From Chitinophaga pinensis (GTDB taxonomy: Bacteria > Bacteroidota > Bacteroidia > M30B66), in the NCBI GenBank assembly GCA_943333015.1, contig CALQRR010000130.1:1-5613 (forward strand): DNA of 5,613 bases. The letters run 5' to 3'. This document shows, piece by piece, positions 1-5,613 of the stretch. The notes under the pieces are model-generated. The model was given only the letters and a program-made list of their open reading frames with translations. It searched no databases and was not told where the DNA came from. The translations under genes and the position numbers were made by a program. The stretch's first letter is position 1. Each line of letters begins with the position of its first letter.

Positions 1-185
1 AAGCTACAGGAACCAATTTCACCTACAATGAAAAAGGAAAAGTGTCGTCGTATCAGCATTTTTATGCAAACAAAGAGAACAATGAGTGGAAGCTGGAGTC
101 AGACGATGAAGCGGTGGTTCTGAAATATATCCGTCGCAAAGACATTCCACAAGACGAAGATTCCAATTCTTCAAGCGACGAATGA
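1..185 (+). CDS. 3' end of an unidentified protein gene (partial)
   Basis: The frame starting at base 3 is open from the window edge to the TGA at 183-185, giving the last 60 residues of a protein whose start lies outside the window. It begins TGTNFTYNEKGKV and ends in a low-complexity acidic/serine tail (DEDSNSSSDE). The stretch is hydrophilic, with no membrane segment and no catalytic motif I recognise. The alternating Y/F, N/K/E pattern near the start is compatible with beta-strand repeats, but that is a guess. Its stop overlaps the ATG of the acetyltransferase gene in an ATGA arrangement, which supports both the reading frame and co-translation with the next gene. I cannot assign a function from this fragment. 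Confidence 0.72.
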   Translation, partial: ATGTNFTYNEKGKVSSYQHFYANKENNEWKLESDDEAVVLKYIRRKDIPQDEDSNSSSDE

Positions 186-631
186 GAAGAGATTTAGGCC
201 ACATTGTAATTTCGGATGAGCGGGATTTATTGCAAGTGGAGAAGGTACATGCCTATCTCAGCAACGAATCCTATTGGGCGAAAGGCATTCCCTTTGAAAC
301 AGTGCTTCGTAGTGTCGAAAATTCGCTTTGTTGGGGCGTTTACCACAAAGGAGAACAAATTGGTTTTGCCCGTATGATTACCGATCAAGCCACCTTTGCC
401 TATTTGGCCGATGTGTATATTCTGGAAAATCACCGAGGGAAAGGACTCAGTAAACAACTCCTGAAGGAAATTCTTTCACACTCAAAATTACAAGGGTTAC
501 GCCGTTTAATGCTCGCTACGCGTGATGCCCATGGGCTGTATGCTCAATTTGGATTTACCGTTCCGGAAGATCCGCAAAAACTCATGCAACTAGTTTTCCC
601 GGATATGTATTCACATATCGACAACGAGTGA
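182..631 (+). CDS. GNAT family N-acetyltransferase
   Basis: This 149-residue protein is a single-domain GNAT enzyme, which moves an acetyl group from acetyl-CoA to an amine; the substrate cannot be read from the sequence. The acetyl-CoA pyrophosphate-binding motif A is clear: strand YLADVYIL (74-81), then ENHRGKGLSKQLL (82-94), which fits the R-x-x-G-x-G/A loop and its helix. The upstream strand with IGFARM (60-65) and the downstream ATRDAHGLYAQFGF (112-125), a typical motif B ending in Y-x-x-x-G-F, complete the fold. The length is normal for a stand-alone GNAT protein. It has no signal peptide, so it should be cytoplasmic. The start at 182 is favoured because it overlaps the previous stop (ATGA) and leaves a full N-terminal strand. 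A 50-base gap separates it from the deaminase gene. Confidence 0.92.
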   Translation: MRRDLGHIVISDERDLLQVEKVHAYLSNESYWAKGIPFETVLRSVENSLCWGVYHKGEQIGFARMITDQATFAYLADVYILENHRGKGLSKQLLKEILSHSKLQGLRRLMLATRDAHGLYAQFGFTVPEDPQKLMQLVFPDMYSHIDNE

Positions 632-681
632 TTTCTGTCACAGTGGGTGTATGGGAGCATTTGTTAATTTTACGCACCTAA

Positions 682-1158
682 ATGAAAAAATCTTCCGTTC
701 CCTCCTTCCATCAGATCTACATGGATCTGGCATCCAACCTGGCATTGCGTTCCCATTGCGTAAAGCAAAAAGTGGGAGCCGTACTCACCAAAGACACCCG
801 GATTATATCCTTGGGCTACAATGGACCACCAGCAGGCACGCACAACTGCGATGAAGAGTGGCCCGAGACAGGCTGCGCGCGCGACCGGAAAGGCAGCTGT
901 TATCTCGCTTTACATGCCGAAGCAAATGCCATTTTATATGCAGCAAAGAACAAAACCGATCTCGAAGGAAGCACCTTGTATGTCACCCTTTCGCCTTGCT
1001 TATCCTGTGCCCGAATTATTTTATCGGTTGGAATTAAAAAGGTGATTTTCCTAAATTCCTATGCCGTTTATAAAGGAATGGACGTGGATGAAGGGGTAGA
1101 ATTTCTCAGGAAGTTTGGCGTTGATGTAGATCATTATGAAAATACAGAGGTTGTTTAG
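682..1158 (+). CDS. Deoxycytidylate (dCMP) deaminase, ComEB-like
   Basis: This 158-residue cytoplasmic enzyme should hydrolyse dCMP to dUMP and ammonia, feeding thymidylate synthesis. It carries the zinc-dependent deaminase signature: H78-A-E80 supplies a zinc ligand and the catalytic glutamate, and P105-C106-L-S-C109 supplies the two cysteine ligands. GYNGPPAG (45-52) and the VGAV strand (31-34) are typical of the dCMP deaminase branch rather than of tRNA adenosine or riboflavin deaminases. Additional cysteines at 26, 56, 65 and 73 include two (C26, C56) that line up, from memory of the T4 enzyme, with ligands of its second structural zinc. Length is usual for the family. An ATG at 651 lies in another frame and is not this gene's start; the ATG at 682 gives the standard N-terminus. 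There is no Shine-Dalgarno sequence. The S41 peptidase gene follows after 49 bases, an order I recall from other Bacteroidota. 'comEB' is a possible name, but a competence role is not implied. Confidence 0.95.
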   Translation: MKKSSVPSFHQIYMDLASNLALRSHCVKQKVGAVLTKDTRIISLGYNGPPAGTHNCDEEWPETGCARDRKGSCYLALHAEANAILYAAKNKTDLEGSTLYVTLSPCLSCARIILSVGIKKVIFLNSYAVYKGMDVDEGVEFLRKFGVDVDHYENTEVV

Positions 1159-1207
1159 ATCAATCTAACCACCCCACACGTTAATAGCATTCCAGATAGA
1201 ACCTCAC

Positions 1208-2869
1208 ATGAATTCCAATCGCTCACGCGTTACCATTTTTTTACCATTCCTTTTAGGAGCAGCTATTGCAGCCGGCGTCTTTATCGGGTATTTCCTTTCC
1301 GGATCATCCCTTGGCGGACATGCTGGTTCGGCCGCACGCGGACTCGGGAAAAGCGATAAACTCAAAGATGTCCTCAACTACATTGTAGAGGAATATGTCG
1401 ACACCATCAACAGCAAGCAACTCGAAGAAGATGCCATTGTCTCGCTGCTTCAACAACTTGATCCGCATTCCGCATATATTCCCGCAAAAGACTTGCAGGG
1501 GGTGAGTGAGCAACTCGAAGGTAATTTTGATGGCATCGGCGTGGAATTTAACATTCAGCGCGATACCATTATGGTCGTAGCGGCCATTACTGGCGGACCT
1601 TCCGAATCCCTTGGAATACAAAGTGGCGACCGAATCGTTCGGATTGAAGGAAAAAGCATTGCCGGCGTTGGTGTGAAAAACGAAGATGTAATCAAGCAAC
1701 TTCGTGGAAAACGAGGCACCAAAGTAAAAGTGGGTATTTTCCGCCCAGGTGTTCGTAAAATCACCGATTACATCATCACCCGGGGTCAGATTCCAATCTA
1801 TTCGGTTGATGCCAGTTACATGGTCTCACCAGAAATCGGATACATCAAAATCTCCCGGTTTGCCGCCACCACGTATGATGAATATCTGAAGGCGTTTAAT
1901 AAGCTTAGCATGAACGGAATGAAAAAACTCATTCTCGATCTGCGCGACAATCCCGGCGGATACCTCAATGCGGCCGTTGACCTCTGCGACGAATTTCTTC
2001 CCAAGGGAAAAAAGATTGTGTACACCCAAGGAAAAGCCCGCAACCGGGAAGATTTTAATGCAACAGCAAAAGGAGGATTTGAAATTGGCGGGCTAGTGGT
2101 GCTCATTGATGAAGGTTCCGCATCTGCATCGGAAATTGTTTCCGGCGCCGTGCAGGACAACGACCGCGGTTGGGTCATCGGACGCCGCTCGTTCGGAAAA
2201 GGATTGGTTCAGGAGGAAGTTCGTTTTGATGATGGTTCTGCTATGCGTTTAACCATTGCGCGGTATTACACGCCCACCGGAAGAAGCATCCAGAAATCCT
2301 ACAAAGATGGAACCGATGCCTATTATCACGAGTTGGGAGAACGCTATTCCCGCGGTGAAATGGCCAATCCGGATTCCATGAAACGCATGGACAGCATCTC
2401 CTTTAAAACACCATCCGGACGAATCGTATACGGCGGTGGTGGAATCATGCCCGATGTTTTCATTCCTATCGACACCGCCGGATATTCCGTTTATCTTTCC
2501 GAGATTGCAGCCAAAGGACTCATAAACCGGTTCTCATTCGAATACATCGACGCTCATCGTGCAGCATTGAAAAAAAACTATCATTCCGCAGAAGCCTTTG
2601 CACAAGGATTTACCGTCAGCAACCTGCTTCCTTCCTTTATCGCATTTGCGGATAAGAATGGTGTGAAAGTCGATCCTCGCGGTGTCGCGGTATCTTCAGA
2701 AATCATCCGCTCCCAAATTCAAGCACTCATGGGGCGCGCCCTCTATGGTAATGATGGCTTTTATACGATCATCAACAGTCGGGATAAAACCATCAAAAAA
2801 GCAATCGAATTGCTCAACTCGAATAAACTCGTCAGTTCCAGCGGAAAAGGCATATCTCCTGCGCTCTGA
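1208..2869 (+). CDS. ctpA: S41 family C-terminal processing peptidase with PDZ domain
   Basis: This is a 553-residue envelope serine protease of the CtpA/Prc type, which cleaves proteins near their C-termini. An N-terminal hydrophobic segment (about 9-30, without a good cleavage site) should anchor it in the inner membrane with the rest in the periplasm. A PDZ domain covers about 100-192 (GIGVEF at 109-114, GIQSGDRI at 136-143). The S41 core follows, with LRDNPGG (245-251), GSASASE (303-309) and FGKGLVQ (329-335). The Ser-Lys catalytic pair is S306 and K331, with Q335 as the assisting residue; the 25- and 4-residue spacings match the S/K/Q triad of B. subtilis CtpB. About 190 residues beyond the core form the long C-terminal region common in Bacteroidota homologues, possibly for dimerisation or substrate docking. 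All active-site residues are intact. It precedes dsbD by 14 bases, suggesting joint expression. The natural substrate is unknown. Confidence 0.95.
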   Translation: MNSNRSRVTIFLPFLLGAAIAAGVFIGYFLSGSSLGGHAGSAARGLGKSDKLKDVLNYIVEEYVDTINSKQLEEDAIVSLLQQLDPHSAYIPAKDLQGVSEQLEGNFDGIGVEFNIQRDTIMVVAAITGGPSESLGIQSGDRIVRIEGKSIAGVGVKNEDVIKQLRGKRGTKVKVGIFRPGVRKITDYIITRGQIPIYSVDASYMVSPEIGYIKISRFAATTYDEYLKAFNKLSMNGMKKLILDLRDNPGGYLNAAVDLCDEFLPKGKKIVYTQGKARNREDFNATAKGGFEIGGLVVLIDEGSASASEIVSGAVQDNDRGWVIGRRSFGKGLVQEEVRFDDGSAMRLTIARYYTPTGRSIQKSYKDGTDAYYHELGERYSRGEMANPDSMKRMDSISFKTPSGRIVYGGGGIMPDVFIPIDTAGYSVYLSEIAAKGLINRFSFEYIDAHRAALKKNYHSAEAFAQGFTVSNLLPSFIAFADKNGVKVDPRGVAVSSEIIRSQIQALMGRALYGNDGFYTIINSRDKTIKKAIELLNSNKLVSSSGKGISPAL

Positions 2870-2883
2870 TTTGAACTCATTAT

Positions 2884-4926
2884 ATGAAAAGAAACCTGCT
2901 CATTCTCCTCAGCCTGATTACGTTACAGGCCTCTGCACAAATGCAGACGGTCATCAAGTGGTCGTTCAGCCAGACGCGCACCAACGACAGTACGGAAGTA
3001 CTCACCTTCACTGCCGACATGAGTGGCGGGCATCATCTGTATTCTCAGTTTACGCCCGAAGGAGGGCCGCTTCCAACCATCATTGAGATCAAGAAAAGCA
3101 AAGATTTTTCAATCATCGGGAAGACCAAAGAGCCGAAACCATTTACCGAACACGACGCATTGTTTGGTGTGGATGTGAGTTTGTTCAAAGAGACCACCGT
3201 TCGTTTCACACAGGAAATTCGTGTAAAAAGCAGTAAGGATTTTAAACTCACCGGGGAGATCAGCGGAATGACGTGCAACGATGAAGGGTGTATTCCTTTT
3301 GATCAGATGCCTTTTACATTCAGCATCAAAGGAAATTCCAAAGCACTCGTGAGCACTTCGGCCATCGATACAAGCGCTCAAATTCTTCCCCCAGCAAGCG
3401 ATACATCCACAACAGCAGTCGCCGGAGGAACATCTGTTTCCGGTGCTGATGGCTGCAAAGATTACGTGATCGAAGGATTGGAAACCACCCAGCCCGAAAC
3501 CGGATCAGAGAGTTACTGGTTCATCTTCCTCCTCGGATTTGGCGGTGGATTGGTAGCGCTGCTTACGCCTTGTGTGTTTCCCATGATTCCGCTAACGGTG
3601 AGCTTCTTTACCAAAAGTGCTCAGAGCCGACGCAAAGGCCTGATCATGGCCATCACTTACGGATTATCCATTGCAGCCATTTATACCTTGCTGGCGGTGC
3701 CCTTTATTGTTGCCAAAGTGCCACCCGATACACTCAATGAGATTGCAACCAGTGCAGTGTTAAACATCGTGTTTTTTGTCATTTTCGTGGTATTCTCCAT
3801 TTCCTTTTTTGGGTATTTCGAGATTCAACTGCCGTCTTCTTTAGCCAACAAAGCCGACAACGCCTCCAACATGGGAGGTTTTATTGGTGTGTTTTTCATG
3901 GCCATCACCCTGGCATTGGTTTCTTTTAGCTGCACCGGCCCAATCCTCGGATCATTTCTTGCCGGAACGTTGGCAACCAATCCCGATCCGTACAATATTT
4001 TATTTGTCATGCTTGGATTTGGCTCCGCTCTCGGACTGCCATTTGCCCTTTTTGCAGCATTTCCTGCCTGGCTCAATTCCTTACCTAAAAGCGGCGGATG
4101 GCTCAATTCGGTCAAAGTCGTTCTTGGATTCCTTGAACTTGGAATGGCGCTGAAGTTTCTTTCCAATGCCGATCTGGTTGAACAATGGGGACTTCTCAAA
4201 CGCGAACCATTTTTAGCAATCTGGGCCATATTGGCCATTGGGTTGGCCTTGTATCTACTTGGTTTAATTCGTTTCCCGCACGACAGCAAATTGAAAAAAC
4301 GCGGTCCAATACGAATTGCCCTTGCGTCATTTTTCTTCGTCAGCGGAATCTATTTCATTACCGGTATTTTTGGTGCCGGCCTCGAACTCATCTCCGGTTT
4401 TCCGCCGCCTACGTTTTACAGCTATGCCGCCGAAGCAAAAGCTAAAAATGACGGTCCAGCTGCCGAAGGCGATAATCATTGCCCGCAAGGTGTTCCGTGT
4501 GAACACGATTTCGAAGTAGCCAAAGCCCGCGCAATCAAAGAAAACAAACCACTTCTGATCGATTTCACCGGCTGGGCCTGTGTCAATTGCCGCCGCATGG
4601 AAGAAGGCGTTTGGGTAGATCCGGAAGTGAAAAAAATCATGAGCGAAGAGTATGTGCTGGTTTCCCTGTACGTTGACGAAAAAGCGGAGCTTCCTGAATC
4701 CGAAAAATTCGTGAGCTGCAAAACAGGTAAACGTGTGCGCACCGTTGGCAATAAATGGAGCAACATGCAGGTGGTCAACTTCAACACGAATTCGCAACCA
4801 CAGTACGTCGCCCTTTCTCCCACGGGTGAAAAATTAACCGAACCCGTTGGCTATACCAGCAAAGAAAATTACCTAAACTTCCTCAAAGCCGGATTAGCAA
4901 AAGCAAAAGCAACTGCTGCCAGATAA
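2884..4926 (+). CDS. dsbD: DsbD-family thiol:disulfide interchange protein
   Basis: This 680-residue inner-membrane protein should pass electrons from cytoplasmic thioredoxin to periplasmic thiol proteins, supporting disulfide correction and cytochrome c maturation. All three DsbD modules are present. A signal peptide (1-19, ending ASA before Q19-M20) is followed by an N-terminal immunoglobulin-like domain (about 20-155) with redox cysteines C131 and C136. Eight hydrophobic segments run from about 211 to 497, with C230 in TPCVFPMIP and C350 in FSCTGP; their 120-residue spacing is close to the 122 of C163/C285 in E. coli DsbD. A periplasmic thioredoxin-like domain (about 540-675) has the active site W565-A... 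read as GWACVNCRRME, cysteines C566 and C569. Further cysteines (C191, C533, C539, C612) and the insert at about 600-632 look like Bacteroidota variants of the family. No cysteine of the relay is missing, so the protein should be active. No Shine-Dalgarno sequence precedes the start; a GC-rich repeat follows the stop. Confidence 0.95.
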   Translation: MKRNLLILLSLITLQASAQMQTVIKWSFSQTRTNDSTEVLTFTADMSGGHHLYSQFTPEGGPLPTIIEIKKSKDFSIIGKTKEPKPFTEHDALFGVDVSLFKETTVRFTQEIRVKSSKDFKLTGEISGMTCNDEGCIPFDQMPFTFSIKGNSKALVSTSAIDTSAQILPPASDTSTTAVAGGTSVSGADGCKDYVIEGLETTQPETGSESYWFIFLLGFGGGLVALLTPCVFPMIPLTVSFFTKSAQSRRKGLIMAITYGLSIAAIYTLLAVPFIVAKVPPDTLNEIATSAVLNIVFFVIFVVFSISFFGYFEIQLPSSLANKADNASNMGGFIGVFFMAITLALVSFSCTGPILGSFLAGTLATNPDPYNILFVMLGFGSALGLPFALFAAFPAWLNSLPKSGGWLNSVKVVLGFLELGMALKFLSNADLVEQWGLLKREPFLAIWAILAIGLALYLLGLIRFPHDSKLKKRGPIRIALASFFFVSGIYFITGIFGAGLELISGFPPPTFYSYAAEAKAKNDGPAAEGDNHCPQGVPCEHDFEVAKARAIKENKPLLIDFTGWACVNCRRMEEGVWVDPEVKKIMSEEYVLVSLYVDEKAELPESEKFVSCKTGKRVRTVGNKWSNMQVVNFNTNSQPQYVALSPTGEKLTEPVGYTSKENYLNFLKAGLAKAKATAAR

Positions 4927-4933
4927 TTGTTTT

Positions 4934-5024
4934 GGCGTGCCCCTGCGGGTCAGGCTTTGCAGGGCTTCGCTGCGCTCCGGCCCTTCGGGCGCCTCCTGCG
5001 TCGTCCCCTTCCAATCCTTCACGC
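4934..5024. repeat. GC-rich palindromic intergenic element, Bacteroidota-type dispersed repeat
   Basis: This non-coding element starts 7 bases after the dsbD stop and ends 30 bases before the next start. Its ends are complementary: GCGTG (4935-4939) with CACGC (5020-5024). Inside lies a second stem, GCAGG (4959-4963) with CCTGC (4995-4999), enclosing GCCC-TTC-GGGC (4980-4990). CCCTGC (4941-4946) can instead pair perfectly with GCAGGG (4959-4964), so two folds compete for the same bases. Its first 70 bases are about three-quarters G+C, well above the flanks. The frame words GGGTCAGGCTTT (4947-4958) and ATCCTTCACGC (5014-5024) match, from memory, the constant ends of a repeat scattered between genes in many Bacteroidota. 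There is no T-run, so it is not a canonical intrinsic terminator. It may still stabilise or end the dsbD transcript. Copy number cannot be judged from one window. Confidence 0.68.
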
Positions 5025-5054
5025 AGAAATCATGGTAAATTCCCCATTTGAATT

Positions 5055-5333
5055 ATGAAAAAAGGCAGTGGGAGTTTCCTCTTTTGGCTGATCATGCTCT
5101 TCTTTATAGGCTTGGGTGTTTTTTTGGCCAATTCCGATAGCTCAACTCCCCTTAAAAAGCATGGTAAAAGCACCTATGTTAAACCCAGCATAACCCGAAA
5201 TGGCACCTTTCGAAAAGGGCATTACCGAAAATCATACAGCACCGATAAAAACGCATACAAACATCAGCAGCAATCCAAATCCTATTACCAGCGAAAAGGA
5301 AAATACCTGCGAAAAAAGAAGTCGGACTCTTAA
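5055..5333 (+). CDS. Small basic single-pass membrane protein of unknown function
   Basis: This 92-residue protein matches no function I can name. One hydrophobic segment (about 8-25, FLFWLIMLFFIGLGVFLA) follows a short KK start, so it is either an N-terminal anchor or an uncleaved signal; no lipobox cysteine is present. The remaining 66 or so residues are strongly basic, with 19 Lys/Arg against three Asp, and rich in Tyr and Gln. The stretch TRNGTFRKGHYRKS (47-60) resembles, from memory, a short G-T-x-x-x-x-H-x-R motif of bacterial envelope proteins, and R80-K-G82-K-Y84 looks like a weak second copy of R48-N-G50-T-F52. The tail could bind nucleic acid, anionic lipid or cell-wall polymer; none of this is proven. 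The ATG at 5055 is the only sensible start, with an AT-rich leader and no Shine-Dalgarno sequence. It lies after the palindromic repeat and ends seven bases from the convergent ATPase remnant. Confidence 0.72.
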   Translation: MKKGSGSFLFWLIMLFFIGLGVFLANSDSSTPLKKHGKSTYVKPSITRNGTFRKGHYRKSYSTDKNAYKHQQQSKSYYQRKGKYLRKKKSDS

Positions 5334-5340
5334 TAGTGTT

Positions 5341-5613
5341 CTATACTTTATTCACCCAATACCGAATCACCGGGAAAAGGGATTTCAATCTTTGCACTTC
5401 ATCAATCACAACTAATTGCGTCGAATGACTTTCAAGAAGCGCGGTCGTTTGGTTTTCCAATGCAAAGTGGTCAGATGGATTTTCTAAATCGTAAAAGACC
5501 ATTTCTTTCTCAACAGCCTCTGCATACATCCGAGATCTGGAGCATTTTCCACTTGTCTCGAACCCACCAGTGACAATCACTGGAAATTGCTGAGCCAGAC
5601 GATTTAACTTCGT
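5341..5613 (-). pseudogene. Truncated AAA+ ATPase remnant (DUF4143-associated type), partial
   Basis: The minus-strand frame is open from the right window edge to a TAG at 5341-5343, giving 90 residues that continue upstream beyond the window. The order of motifs fits the N-terminal ATPase domain of the AAA+/DUF4143 proteins (COG1373-like): RLAQQFPVIVTG, then a P-loop region, YDLENPSDHFALEN, and a Walker B block LVVIDEVQRLKSLFPVIRYW. Intact members are usually near 380 residues. This one stops just after Walker B, so the sensor and DUF4143 parts are missing, and the next bases belong to the convergent small gene. The P-loop reads GFETSGKC, with Cys where Ser/Thr is expected. The next frame encodes GSRQV at 5564-5550, as expected for a GxRQxGK loop, pointing to a frameshifted pair. 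A GTG at 5580 is not the true start, because homology-like sequence continues upstream. I infer a non-functional relic; a sequencing error could explain the P-loop but not the truncation. Confidence 0.75.

Noticed and set aside
632..681. Promoter in the gap before the dCMP deaminase
   Set aside because: ATTTG occurs at 659-663, but the TAnnTTTG -7 element typical of Bacteroidota is not complete and no -33 TTG is properly spaced.
651..854. Plus-strand ORF of 67 codons starting before the dCMP deaminase
   Set aside because: It overlaps the deaminase gene in another frame, and its protein has no recognisable motif, while the overlapped gene has full family signatures.
2682..3086. Plus-strand ORF of 134 codons spanning the ctpA-dsbD junction
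   Set aside because: It runs out of frame across the ends of two well-supported genes and has no domain-like pattern.
3825..4289. Minus-strand ORF of 154 codons inside dsbD
   Set aside because: Antisense shadow of the DsbD membrane region; its composition reflects the complementary codons and it has no motif or leader of its own.
4327..4797. Minus-strand ORFs of 156 and 115 codons opposite the DsbD thioredoxin domain
   Set aside because: They overlap each other and the conserved dsbD coding sequence; no independent evidence of coding.
4895..4916. Short GCAAAA tandem repeat at the end of dsbD
   Set aside because: Only two to three units, inside codons for an Ala/Lys-rich C-terminus; ordinary low complexity.
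4934..5054. Intrinsic terminator for the dsbD transcript
   Set aside because: Strong stems exist but no T-run follows any of them, so it is described as a repeat; termination is only a possibility.
5200..5415. Plus-strand ORF of 71 codons overlapping the small membrane protein and the ATPase remnant
   Set aside because: Out of frame with the small gene and antisense to ATPase sequence that shows clear family motifs.

Overview
The window looks like an ordinary chromosomal segment of a member of the Bacteroidota, probably from the Flavobacteriales/Sphingobacteriales side. Several things point there. No start codon has a convincing Shine-Dalgarno sequence, as is usual in that phylum. The S41 peptidase carries a long C-terminal extension, and the DsbD protein has the Bacteroidota-style linker and insert around its thioredoxin domain. 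The gene order dCMP deaminase then C-terminal processing peptidase is one I remember from this phylum. The GC-rich intergenic element resembles repeats scattered in Bacteroidota genomes. No database search was possible, so the lineage is an inference.

Layout. Bases 1-185 hold the last 60 codons of an unidentified gene, joined by an ATGA overlap to a GNAT acetyltransferase (182-631). Then come a deoxycytidylate deaminase (682-1158), a membrane-anchored S41 C-terminal processing peptidase with a PDZ domain (1208-2869) and a full-length DsbD-type thiol:disulfide interchange protein (2884-4926). All lie on the + strand with gaps of 14-50 bases and no obvious terminator between them, so they may be one transcription unit. 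After dsbD a palindromic, GC-rich element of about 90 bases (4934-5024) fills most of the gap before a small, very basic single-pass membrane protein (5055-5333). Seven bases beyond its stop, on the opposite strand, is the truncated remnant of an AAA+ ATPase of the DUF4143-associated type (5341-5613), whose P-loop appears scrambled by compensating frameshifts.

How the genes fit together. The peptidase and the DsbD protein both act at the cell envelope: one trims or degrades periplasmic proteins, the other carries reducing power across the inner membrane to periplasmic thiols. Their 14-base spacing suggests co-expression. The dCMP deaminase supplies dUMP for dTTP synthesis and has no evident link to the envelope genes. 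The right end differs: repeat, small basic ORF and broken ATPase look like a boundary where accessory DNA has decayed.

I found no convincing new multi-gene system. The items most worth a second look are the structured repeat, the broken ATPase with its out-of-frame P-loop, and the small basic membrane protein.
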